This document shows, one piece after another, positions 1-6,847 of a stretch of DNA of 12,855 bases. The notes under the pieces were generated by a model that searched no databases, was not told the DNA's origin, and worked only from the letters and a program-made list of their open reading frames with translations. A program made the translations under genes and the position numbers. The stretch comes from Syntrophaceae bacterium UBA4810 (lineage in GTDB: Bacteria > Desulfobacterota > Syntrophia > Syntrophales > Smithellaceae). The DNA is taken from NCBI GenBank assembly GCA_002402545.1, contig DHGA01000070.1, positions 28,916 to 41,770 of the forward strand, read 5' to 3'. Numbering within the stretch: position 1 is the stretch's first letter; every line of letters starts with the position of its first letter.

Positions 1-25
1 CGACAACCTACTGATTAAGAGTCAG
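1..25. repeat. attL-like core, copy of tRNA-Lys segment
   Basis: These 25 bases are identical to 12812-12836, which lie inside the tRNA-Lys gene and cover the anticodon stem-loop, the variable loop and the start of the T arm. Identity stops at base 26 (a versus t at 12837). The left side may continue beyond the window edge. If the tRNA was the target, the displaced original 3' end of the tRNA should lie immediately left of base 1. This is the expected footprint of tyrosine-integrase insertion into a tRNA. Confidence 0.88.
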
Positions 26-46
26 AAATACAACATAAATTTATTC

Positions 47-149
47 CTTCACTAAACATCATTTGACATAACTAAACTTATAATATACAGGTTTTACATG
101 ATTTATTGCTCGAAGGTTCACTTCACTGACAATCACCTGTTTTGACATA
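47..149 (+). repeat. imperfect direct repeats upstream of integrase
   Basis: Two related blocks occur at 47-70 and 121-149. Each begins CTTCACT, contains ATCA and ends TTTGACATA, with a 5-nt length difference between them. A third TTTGACATA lies at 266-274, inside the integrase gene. An inverted pair, ACAGGT (87-92) and ACCTGT (135-140), lies between and within the blocks. The location between the attachment core and the integrase suggests accessory sites for integrase or excisionase binding. That role is inference; only the repeats are seen. Confidence 0.5.
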
Positions 150-172
150 GAAGGGTAGCAATAGGGTATCAT
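142..172 (+). promoter_or_regulatory. candidate integrase promoter overlapping arm sites
   Basis: A perfect -35 hexamer TTGACA (142-147) is followed 19 nt later by TATCAT (167-172), just ahead of the integrase ATG at 182. The spacing is wider than ideal. The putative -10 lies within the arm-type repeats, so integrase binding there would be expected to repress its own gene. The transcript leader would be very short. Confidence 0.35.
152..171 (+). repeat. integrase arm-type direct repeats, left end
   Basis: AGGGTAGCA (152-160) is followed directly by ATAGGGTATCA (161-171). The same two motifs occur at the right end (12717-12738) in the reverse order but the same orientation. Tandem 10-11 bp direct repeats just inside each end are typical arm-binding sites of tyrosine integrases. 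Confidence 0.65.
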
Positions 173-181
173 AGGATAAAA

Positions 182-1369
182 ATGAAAAGAGAGCTGACAA
201 AATATACTGGCGTGTATGAACGGAAATATAACGTAAGAATATGCACTGGCAAAGCCGACATCTGCTTTGACATAAGCTATAAGCGCGACGGTAAAAAGAA
301 ATGGGAGAAGGTGGGTTGGGCTTCTGAAGGCTATACAGCAAAGACAGCATCAAATTTGAGGACAGAACATCTAAGATTGATCAGAAATGGAGAAGAGCTG
401 CCGAAAGAGAAAAAGAAAGCTCCGTACTTCAAAGATGTTGCGGTAGAGTACCTCGAGTGGGCTTCTCAGAACAAGGCACGAGAAGGCCGTGATGATAAAA
501 ATCTTTACAAAAATCATCTTTCTAAAGCTTTTGATAAAAAACGATTAAATGAGATTTCATCGTTCGATCTGGAACGTCTGAAAAATAATCTAACAAAAGA
601 AGGACTAGCTGCCGGTAGTGTGAGGCATTGTCTTGTATTGTTCCGTCAGATGTTCAACAAAGCAGTTTTATGGAAAATGTACAATGGAGAAAACCCGATC
701 AAAGGAGTTAAGCTACCTGCTCTGCAAAACCAGCGTGAACGTTTCCTTAGGTATGATGAAGCATCTCTCCTTCTTGATGAACTTAAAATTGATAATAATC
801 CAATGAAAAAAAAGCCGAGTGAAAAGAAAGATCCTCAGCTTCATGATATGGCATTATTGTCACTTCACTGCGGATTAAGGGCTGGAGAGATATTCAATCT
901 CAAAGGTCAAGACCTAAACTTTGAAAACGGTTTGATCAATATATCCGATCCCAAGAACAAAGAAAACCGCAAAGCATTCATGACGGAAGCTGTTAAAGAA
1001 ACACTGTCAAAGCGTATCCCTAAATCTCCTGCTGAATATATTTTTAAGGATAGAAAACACAAAGGCAAGATTACATCTATATCAGCAGCTTTCAGAAAAT
1101 CAGTCAATACGCTTAAATTTAACAAGGGCATTACTGACCGAAGGCAAATGGTCACATTTCACACACTAAGACATACATTCGCTTCATGGCTTGCACTGCA
1201 GGGTGAAACGATATTGACAATCAAAGAACTCCTCGGTCACAAAACACTTGCCATGACTGCACGGTATGCCCACCTAATGCCGGAGCATAAGAAACAGGCA
1301 ACTTTGAATCTTGAAAAGGCTTTTATGCAGAAAAGAAATGAAAATTCATTGAATAAAAGAGGCAAATGA
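182..1369 (+). CDS. int: tyrosine recombinase / phage-type integrase
   Basis: This 395-residue site-specific tyrosine recombinase catalyses integration and excision between att sites. The N-terminal ~70 residues resemble the arm-binding domain of phage integrases. A SAM-like core-binding domain follows (about 85-185), then the catalytic domain. The catalytic set is complete: R233 (in HCGLRAGE), H327 and R330 (in FHTLRHTF), H353 (in LLGHKT) and nucleophile Y362 (in ARYAHL, nine residues after H353). The length is typical of the P4/lambda-type family. The ATG at 182 has a modest AGGA five bases upstream. It is transcribed inward from attL, while the target tRNA lies at the opposite end. The next gene starts one base after its stop, so the two are probably co-transcribed. 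Arm repeats over its promoter suggest autoregulation. Confidence 0.95.
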   Translation: MKRELTKYTGVYERKYNVRICTGKADICFDISYKRDGKKKWEKVGWASEGYTAKTASNLRTEHLRLIRNGEELPKEKKKAPYFKDVAVEYLEWASQNKAREGRDDKNLYKNHLSKAFDKKRLNEISSFDLERLKNNLTKEGLAAGSVRHCLVLFRQMFNKAVLWKMYNGENPIKGVKLPALQNQRERFLRYDEASLLLDELKIDNNPMKKKPSEKKDPQLHDMALLSLHCGLRAGEIFNLKGQDLNFENGLINISDPKNKENRKAFMTEAVKETLSKRIPKSPAEYIFKDRKHKGKITSISAAFRKSVNTLKFNKGITDRRQMVTFHTLRHTFASWLALQGETILTIKELLGHKTLAMTARYAHLMPEHKKQATLNLEKAFMQKRNENSLNKRGK

Positions 1370-1370
1370 A

Positions 1371-2210
1371 ATGAGCAGAAACATCAATGAGAAAGAAATA
1401 TATCTTCTTTGGTGGAAATATTTACAACGTAGTGACATCTACGTTGAAATATGTGATATGCGAGCAAATAAAATTAAATACAAGGAAACATCTGACTTCT
1501 CAACTTTATGGGAAACTTGCAAATATGGTTATGAGGCACATTGTTTAGCTAAGGGAAAAATTCCAGAAACACGATCGGATGAAGAATGGAACCTGCTTGT
1601 TGAAAACTTGAAGGTATTTGGAGATGTTGTTGATAGAGAACCTGACGAATTAAACTCTGATAAAATATTCAATCAATGGTGGGATTCCCCATATAATAGG
1701 ATAAGAAAAAAGTCTTCAAAAAAACCTCCCGTTGTCGATATGAAAGATCCCATGTTTTATAAAGAAGTATTTTATATAGAATCACTTTGCACAAATTCAC
1801 CCATTCCTGATGAAGGTATACTCCCAAGCCCTCAAAAACTGCTGAAAGAAATAGAATCAGCAACAACATATATGTTTGTAGCCATACCATTAGTTGGTGA
1901 AAGAAATAAGGACGAAATTTCTTCTGAAATAGGAAAAATAAGAGAACAGTATAAAAATAAAAAGTCGGTTAAAGAAGCTGATGCAAAATTGAGAATCGGA
2001 TGTTTGCCGACAACAAGAATTAATAAGAAAGAACTTAAGCGTTATCTGGAAGTTTATGACCTCCGTAAAATAAATATAATGACAGACGTAATTAAAATAA
2101 TGGCACCTGATAAAGATTCCGATAATGTATATGTTCAACGTAAATTCTACCGCGACCACGAGAAAGCAAGAGCTATAATAAAAAATGTAGAAAAAGGTAT
2201 CTTCCCCTAA
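1371..2210 (+). CDS. unknown protein coupled to the integrase
   Basis: The 279-residue product is not recognised. The ATG lies one base after the integrase stop, with GAGG at 1359-1362 acting as ribosome binding site within the end of int, so translation is probably coupled. The protein is soluble and charged, with no signal peptide or membrane segment. The N-terminal part is rich in tryptophan and tyrosine (LLWWKYL near residue 12, NQWWDSPYNR near 102). The C-terminal ~110 residues are basic and look like the better-folded core, beginning with a hydrophobic VAIPLVGER stretch and ending in a helical segment with RKFYRDHEKARAI. The tight linkage suggests a role in recombination directionality, integrase control or element maintenance, but this is inference from position only. 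Confidence 0.85.
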   Translation: MSRNINEKEIYLLWWKYLQRSDIYVEICDMRANKIKYKETSDFSTLWETCKYGYEAHCLAKGKIPETRSDEEWNLLVENLKVFGDVVDREPDELNSDKIFNQWWDSPYNRIRKKSSKKPPVVDMKDPMFYKEVFYIESLCTNSPIPDEGILPSPQKLLKEIESATTYMFVAIPLVGERNKDEISSEIGKIREQYKNKKSVKEADAKLRIGCLPTTRINKKELKRYLEVYDLRKINIMTDVIKIMAPDKDSDNVYVQRKFYRDHEKARAIIKNVEKGIFP

Positions 2211-2289
2211 TCGTATTTAACCCCACCCTGACAAATAGCAAATCAATATAAAGTGACACTGGCAGATTAGAAATATTTTTTAACTGCCT

Positions 2290-2331
2290 TTGACGTATAG
2301 TTTTTTGCCCTTAATTTAATTATGAAATTAA
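2290..2331 (+). promoter_or_regulatory. candidate promoter and operator of the AlpA-like gene
   Basis: TTGACG (2290-2295) is followed 19 nt later by TTTAAT (2315-2320). A perfect 7-bp inverted repeat, TTAATTT (2311-2317) and AAATTAA (2325-2331) around a 7-nt centre, overlaps the putative -10. It is a plausible operator for one of the element's HTH proteins. It lies just upstream of a strong TAAGGAGG ribosome binding site (2336-2343). Confidence 0.35.
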
Positions 2332-2352
2332 AATCTAAGGAGGCAACAAACT

Positions 2353-2565
2353 TTGAATGACAAGACAGTAATACGGAAAACTCTTACTCCGCAAGAAGCA
2401 TCACAAATATATGGGTTGGATGTTCGTACATTAGCTAACTATCGTTATCAAAAGCGCGGGCCGCAATACTTCAAATGCGGTCGAAAAGTTCTGTATCGTG
2501 TTGAACACATCGAGGAATGGATTTTACGTAATCCAGTCCTGACTATTGATTCCATTGAGGTGTAA
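2353..2565 (+). CDS. AlpA/excisionase-like helix-turn-helix protein
   Basis: This small 70-residue DNA-binding protein has a MerR/HTH_17-type fold. Residues 11-57 give the helix-turn-helix and wing (LTPQEASQIYGLDVRTLANYR, then a basic GRKVLYRVEHIEEWI). The family includes AlpA regulators and excisionases that direct integrases toward excision. It starts at TTG 2353, supported by AGGAGG at 2338-2343; no ATG fits in this position. The next gene starts two bases after the stop codon, so the two form an operon. Likely jobs are excisionase or activator of element genes. The fold is clear, but the choice between these roles is inference. Confidence 0.85.
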   Translation: MNDKTVIRKTLTPQEASQIYGLDVRTLANYRYQKRGPQYFKCGRKVLYRVEHIEEWILRNPVLTIDSIEV

Positions 2566-2567
2566 AA

Positions 2568-2984
2568 TTGAAAAAACGATATTCTAAGCATAACAAGCTT
2601 CCACCTTTCGTTGCCTTGACGTGGGATTTGCTTAACAGTCCTGCTTATAAAGCACTGACTCCTTCATCAGCAAAAGCCCTCCCCTATTTTCTGGGTAAAG
2701 TTAAGGTTCAATATCGTGACCCTGAACGATATGAAAAGCTTTTTAATTTTTCATATCCTGAAGCTGCTTCATATGGTTTTTCATCTGCGACTTTTTCAAG
2801 AGTACGTAAAGAACTGGAAAAAATAGGTTTCATTGAGAGAGTGGAACAAGGAGGGCTTAAAGGGAAAGGCACCGGTTATTCCAAATACAGATTGTCTGAT
2901 AAATGGGAATCCTACGGCAAAGCAAAACCAGTGCAATCAAAGATTGCCATCTTTAAAAACAACAAATGGGAAGTGCAGGAATGA
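2568..2984 (+). CDS. winged-helix DNA-binding protein
   Basis: This basic protein of 138 residues starts at TTG 2568 with GAGGTG (2557-2562) five bases upstream. Residues 18-46 form a conserved-looking helical start (WDLLNSPAYKALTPSSAKAL). A winged helix-turn-helix follows, with recognition helix at about 72-86 (SSATFSRVRKELEKIG) and a glycine-rich wing at about 94-108. This resembles the DNA-binding half of replication initiators and regulators that often follow AlpA-like genes in genomic islands. No catalytic replication domain is present. A role in regulation or copy control is inferred from the neighbour. The stop overlaps an ATG (ATGA at 2981-2984), but the reading frame that follows looks unlike a real gene. 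Confidence 0.8.
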   Translation: MKKRYSKHNKLPPFVALTWDLLNSPAYKALTPSSAKALPYFLGKVKVQYRDPERYEKLFNFSYPEAASYGFSSATFSRVRKELEKIGFIERVEQGGLKGKGTGYSKYRLSDKWESYGKAKPVQSKIAIFKNNKWEVQE

Positions 2985-3493
2985 ATAAATATTTATCACG
3001 AGTAACTTTAATTTTAAAAATGCACAGCTTCAATTTTGATATAAATATACATAAATTTATTATTCCATTTATCATTTATAAAGCTGTAGCAGCAAATTAC
3101 CAGTTAAAACTTTTATCATTTTTGAAGACTATTCTATATATAGCCATATGTTTCTTCTTTCTCATGAAAGATGTAATTTGTTTTATCTTCAGCAAAAAAC
3201 ATTTTAGATTTCTACATACGGAGATTTTTTATAATATATGCGGCAGCAATATATTTTTTAAAATATTATTCTCTCCACTTTTTATTTACATTACTGGAAA
3301 ATCATATTCTTGCTTTCTTAAGATAAAAAACGAGTCTACTCATCTTCAGCTTATCCCCTTTTTACGCTGGCAAATGCCTTATACCAAACAATTTCACGAA
3401 AAAAGACATAAGACATCAATTATTGTTGAAAATGCGGCAACGCTAAAAATTATTGTAGGTATTTTTGTATGACTAATAACCGTTTAACAATTT
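2985..3493. other. AT-rich stretch without a convincing gene
   Basis: This ~510-base stretch between the winged-helix gene and the TPR gene is strongly AT-rich. One open frame runs on the plus strand through 2981-3472, about 163 residues if begun at the ATG overlapping the previous stop. Its product is dominated by F, I, L, K and Y, has no recognisable domain and reads like AT-rich noise, though a hydrophobic run near residues 45-75 could mimic membrane helices. The ATGA overlap with the upstream stop is the only argument for it. The minus strand shows no long frame. It may be decayed cargo or an upstream control region for the TPR gene. Confidence 0.5.
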
Positions 3494-3504
3494 AGGAGGA
3501 AAAT

Positions 3505-4245
3505 ATGAAGATGTTAATTGAGGATGTGGATTTTTATTATTTTAAAGATTTGCTTAATGCCGGAAAAAGGTATTGCGAAGCAGGCAAACATAAAGACTCC
3601 ATACCGTTATTCACCAGAGCTATCGAAAGAGGATGGGAAGGTGCGGAAATTTATTATTGTCGTGGATTAGCTTATTCAAGAACAAACAAAAAGAAATTAG
3701 CGATTGCCGATTATGACAAAGCTATAGAAATTGACCCGTCTTATTTGGATGCATATTTTGAAAAAGCATCTTGTCTCCGTCGTTTTAGAAAATTTGAAGA
3801 TGCGATTGTTGAATTTAGTACAGTAATTAAAATTGACAAGGATTATGGAGAAGCTTACTTTTGGAGAGCATTTTGTTATTTTCGTCTTAGTAGATTCAAA
3901 GAAGCTATTGCTGACTTCACGATTGCTTTAAATATTTTAAGAGGCAAAGGATATGATGCACGAATATTTGCATATAGAGGTTATAGTTATATTGAGTTAG
4001 GTGAGTGGGAAAAAGGAATTGAAAATTTGGACAAAGCAATTTCTGTAGGCAAGGAAAATAATTATTTTGTTATTTCTGATTTTAAAATGCGAGCACTAGC
4101 ATACGAAAAGTTGGGCAATAAGGAAAAAGCCGAAGAAGACTTTAAAACTGTTAAGATAATTGAAAACAGAAAGGATAATTATGAATTATATAAATTATAT
4201 CCTGAATTATTGCTACACAATCGGTTTTCTATGAACCATATTTGA
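3505..4245 (+). CDS. TPR-repeat protein
   Basis: This 246-residue protein is built almost wholly of tetratricopeptide repeats, about six in number: roughly 15-45, 46-79, 80-113, 114-147, 153-186 and 191-224. Repeats carry the usual pattern, such as AYSRTNKKKLAIADYDKAIEI with a helix-breaking DP after it. TPR arrays are protein-binding scaffolds. There is no signal peptide, so it should act in the cytoplasm. The ATG at 3505 is preceded by AGGAGGA (3494-3500), and a good terminator follows at 4272. It appears to be a single-gene unit, because 500 AT-rich bases lie upstream. The partner is unknown; a chaperone-like or sensor role is only a guess. Confidence 0.88.
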   Translation: MKMLIEDVDFYYFKDLLNAGKRYCEAGKHKDSIPLFTRAIERGWEGAEIYYCRGLAYSRTNKKKLAIADYDKAIEIDPSYLDAYFEKASCLRRFRKFEDAIVEFSTVIKIDKDYGEAYFWRAFCYFRLSRFKEAIADFTIALNILRGKGYDARIFAYRGYSYIELGEWEKGIENLDKAISVGKENNYFVISDFKMRALAYEKLGNKEKAEEDFKTVKIIENRKDNYELYKLYPELLLHNRFSMNHI

Positions 4246-4271
4246 TGTTTTCAAATAATTTAAACTGAAAA

Positions 4272-4313
4272 GCAAATGCCCTAGATTTAAAACTGGGGCA
4301 TTTGTTATTTTTG
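4272..4313 (+). terminator. rho-independent terminator of TPR gene
   Basis: A perfect 9-bp stem, CAAATGCCC (4273-4281) with GGGCATTTG (4296-4304), can be extended by a G-U pair and is followed by TTATTTTTG. It lies 26 bases after the TPR stop codon. Confidence 0.85.
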
Positions 4314-4524
4314 TCTAATTCAATATCTGTTTTGACTTAAAAACCTGCCTTTTAACGCGGTAGAATGCCGTATATCAACCGATCTTGTAAAAAGAGCCTA
4401 ATGCATGCTTTGAAGTGCACGAGAGCTGTTTTCCGCAAGAATTATTATTAAGTGAAATTTGGGCTTAGGGTGCTCTGTATGACTCGTGAACAGCGAAAAA
4501 GAAAATCGGGGGTGAAGAATGTAG

Positions 4525-5220
4525 CTACCACTTATATCCACAACTTTTGCACTTAAATGTTTTGTATAATGGGAAAAATGGTCCTAGAAAAATGAATTTA
4601 GTCGCTACAGAGATTTTTTCTACACGCACTGAACCACATGTAGGACATTTAGGAATGTTACTTGAGGGTTTCGATTTACTATCTCTTGCTGATTTCCTTA
4701 CAGCTTCCCAATATTCAGCTCGGGTTTTTTTGTCTAAATTAATAGTTTCTTGCTCAAATTCTTCATAAGACTTGATAGTATCTTTTCCCTTCATTGATTC
4801 ACGGTATTCCGCATACATTGCTGGTAGTTTTTTATCGTACTTTTTTCGCGTAATAAGTTTATTAGATATAAATATTAATATGACTGCGAACAAAATTAGC
4901 AAAGTTATCTTGGGGAAAAGGTGAAATAGATAAATAAAAAAAGCGATTGTCACTGCAATGGCAAGTGGCCATGCTACCTGATTTGATGTTATGGCATTTA
5001 CACTTCCCGAGTTATTTGCTGACTTTTCCTCAATATCTGATTTAGGCGTTAAACCGGAAGATGTTTCTAATGCAGAGTCTTTTTTAACATATTCATCTTT
5101 TTGTTTCCTCTTTTTCCTAAAAAGAATCTCTGCTTCTTCAGTGCACTTCTTCACTTCGTTTTCGAGAAATGACCCGTCGTTAGAATTTAAACTGCATTTG
5201 GGACTTTTGTCATCGATCAT
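4525..5220 (-). CDS. two-helix membrane protein with C-terminal zinc ribbon
   Basis: The protein has 231 residues. Residues 1-80 are charged, probably flexible and cytoplasmic. Two hydrophobic segments follow close together (about 84-101 and 103-119) and could form a helical hairpin in the inner membrane. A charged linker is followed by a zinc ribbon with C192, C195, C224 and C227 (CPTCGS ... CKSCGYKW). The ribbon is split by a short hydrophobic stretch (FIFLGPFFPLY). Similar ribbons end many phage and island membrane proteins of unknown role. The ATG at 5220 has an AAAGGAGA ribosome binding site at 5228-5235 on the minus strand. It is transcribed away from the XRE gene across a shared 167-bp control region. 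Membrane surveillance or superinfection exclusion is possible but unproven. Confidence 0.85.
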   Translation of the reverse strand: MIDDKSPKCSLNSNDGSFLENEVKKCTEEAEILFRKKRKQKDEYVKKDSALETSSGLTPKSDIEEKSANNSGSVNAITSNQVAWPLAIAVTIAFFIYLFHLFPKITLLILFAVILIFISNKLITRKKYDKKLPAMYAEYRESMKGKDTIKSYEEFEQETINLDKKTRAEYWEAVRKSARDSKSKPSSNIPKCPTCGSVRVEKISVATKFIFLGPFFPLYKTFKCKSCGYKW

Positions 5221-5279
5221 GATGCTGTCTCCTTTAGTTTAAACCGCAAATTCAAGGTAATAAAGCGAATGAGTGTCTA

Positions 5280-5309
5280 TAATTAATGCTAATGGATTGA
5301 TATTGTCAA
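5280..5309 (-). promoter_or_regulatory. candidate promoter of the membrane/zinc-ribbon gene
   Basis: Reading the minus strand, a perfect TTGACA (5304-5309) lies 18 nt before TAATTA (5280-5285). A short inverted repeat TTGA/TCAA (5297-5309) overlaps the -35. A palindrome GTTTAAAC (5237-5244) lies close to the ribosome binding site. Both could be operators for the divergent XRE protein. Confidence 0.45.
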
Positions 5310-5387
5310 GGTTATTCTATGTGTTGGATTGTGTTTAACTCTCGCTGATTCTGGCAACATGAATTTTAAAAAGCGGGGGTTAAATAA

Positions 5388-5708
5388 GTGGATAAAATTC
5401 AGATGATCGGCATCCGGATAGCAGAGATTAGAAAACAGAAAGGCCTGACTCAAGAAGCATTAGCCGGCAAAATGGAAGTAAGCCCGAAATACCTGAGCAG
5501 CATTGAAAGAGGAAAAGAAAATCCAACATTGAATATGCTTATCAATTTAGCTGATTCTCTGGAAGTTGATCTGGAGCAAATATTCACTTTTATCCAGATA
5601 GAAGATCCCAAAAGAAGAAAAGCTTTATTAGACTCTTTACTGAAAAAAGCGGATGATGAGCAATTAAAGTTAGCAGTCAAAATGCTGAAAGTAGTTATTG
5701 AAAAATAA
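5388..5708 (+). CDS. XRE-family transcriptional regulator
   Basis: This small cI/Cro-like DNA-binding protein has 106 residues. An HTH_3 domain covers about 9-62: IRIAEIRKQKGLTQEALA, then the turn, recognition helix SPKYLSSIERG and the typical NPTLNMLINLADSLEV. The C-terminal ~40 residues are helical and charged and may dimerise. It starts at GTG 5388 behind a G-rich GGGGG (5375-5379). An in-frame ATG five codons later (5403) is possible but lacks a better binding site. It diverges from the membrane-protein gene, so it probably controls that gene and itself. No peptidase or ligand domain is attached. Confidence 0.92.
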   Translation: MDKIQMIGIRIAEIRKQKGLTQEALAGKMEVSPKYLSSIERGKENPTLNMLINLADSLEVDLEQIFTFIQIEDPKRRKALLDSLLKKADDEQLKLAVKMLKVVIEK

Positions 5709-5837
5709 GATTGCCGTTAGATATTCTTATTATTAATCGTAGAAGATATAAACCATCTGATTCCTCAATTATATTTCCGCAGCTCGTAAACCTATAATTC
5801 TTAACCATTGTTCAACTAAGGATCATTATCAATATTA

Positions 5838-6611
5838 TTATTGAATTATTTTTTCTGTTTTAGTTGTTTTAATTTTACTTTCAGCGGACGCCTTGTTTCT
5901 TAATTTATTTTTAGCATTTTTAATTGTTTTTGTTTTGATATTATCAATATCAACAACTTCTGCAAATACTCTTTTCATTGCATCCTTGACTTCTTCATCA
6001 GAAAATTTATTTTTAAATTTTATTTTCAAGATTTTTTTTATAAAATTTAAAATTTTGGTATCATAAAGAATCCCGGCAACTGTAGTTGGGTTTAATGCTT
6101 CACATCTATTCCAATATTGTTTTAGACCTTTTTTTGTAACGTTATCTTTATGTAAATATTGAAAACATTCTGCACTCTTTCTTATTTTACTACTATCCGT
6201 TAAATCAATTGAAAAAATCTTTCTTTTTTCAATCGGTTTGCCAAATAATATTTTATATAATTCAAATTGTTTACCATTTGTTAATAAAATCCATTCAATG
6301 CCTTCATTAGCACCGTAATTGATTGCTTGTCTTAAATGATTCTCAGATAATTTAAGTGAAAAACTTTTAACCTCAACTAAAAAATGTCTAACTCCTTTAA
6401 TTTGGATTACATAATCAGCGTAGGTACCTTTTATCAAATATTCAGTTTTGACTTCCTCAATTGGAATATATCCCAATACATCAGTCAATAAAGTATTAAC
6501 CATTAATCGAGTGCCGGATTCATCAAGGTCGATAATTTTTTTTGTTAGATATTTTTTATGATACTTTTTTAAAGCATTAAAAAGTTTTTTTTGTTTTGAT
6601 GATGTTAGCAT
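5838..6611 (-). CDS. stand-alone HsdR-N-type PD-(D/E)xK nuclease
   Basis: The 257-residue protein resembles the N-terminal nuclease domain of type I restriction R subunits (HSDR_N families) without the helicase. The core spans about 28-120. It includes E31 in DESGTR, E57, D66 in GTYADYVI, and E80 and K82 in FLVEVKS, giving the D-x13-ExK arrangement of PD-(D/E)xK nucleases. It is followed by RQAINYGANEGIEWILLTNG, typical of the family. A second conserved-looking helical part (about 165-195) precedes a lysine-rich tail that may bind nucleic acid. No hsdM, hsdS or helicase gene is nearby. It is convergent with the XRE gene and monocistronic. DNA cleavage is a fair prediction; a defence role is inferred from context. 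The start ATG at 6611 has GGGGA upstream on the minus strand. Confidence 0.87.
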   Translation of the reverse strand: MLTSSKQKKLFNALKKYHKKYLTKKIIDLDESGTRLMVNTLLTDVLGYIPIEEVKTEYLIKGTYADYVIQIKGVRHFLVEVKSFSLKLSENHLRQAINYGANEGIEWILLTNGKQFELYKILFGKPIEKRKIFSIDLTDSSKIRKSAECFQYLHKDNVTKKGLKQYWNRCEALNPTTVAGILYDTKILNFIKKILKIKFKNKFSDEEVKDAMKRVFAEVVDIDNIKTKTIKNAKNKLRNKASAESKIKTTKTEKIIQ

Positions 6612-6746
6612 TGAGAGTCCCCTTTTTTATATAAATGAATTTTATACAATAATGATATAATATCGCATTTATCTTTGCCTAACGGAATAATCAGCCAACC
6701 TACCCTAAATAATTGTACCATATGTTAAGTTAAAGTTCAGCAGCTA

Positions 6747-6800
6747 AGATGGAGATGGCTGTAATGATTGTTTCTCTTTCTATGAGAACCATCCCCATCT
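6747..6800. other. long imperfect hairpin between two minus-strand genes
   Basis: AGATGGAGATGG (6747-6758) pairs with CCATCCCCATCT (6789-6800) over 12 bp with a single mismatch. A nested TCTC/GAGA stem lies in the 30-nt loop. It lies 48 bases past the stop of the minus-strand DUF1508 gene, so it may terminate that transcript or protect its 3' end. No clear U-run follows on either strand. Otherwise 6612-6847 holds nothing recognisable. Confidence 0.5.
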
Positions 6801-6847
6801 AATCTCTAGCCGGGAAAATACTTGGCCTTACATAAAGGATCCATCCA

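Noticed and set aside
907..1155. Open frame on the minus strand inside the integrase gene
   Set aside because: It lies opposite a clear integrase with complete catalytic residues, has no domain and no ribosome binding site.
5829..5850. TCAATA/TATTGA hairpin as terminator between the XRE and nuclease genes
   Set aside because: The stem is only 6 AT-rich pairs and overlaps the end of the nuclease gene; too weak to claim.
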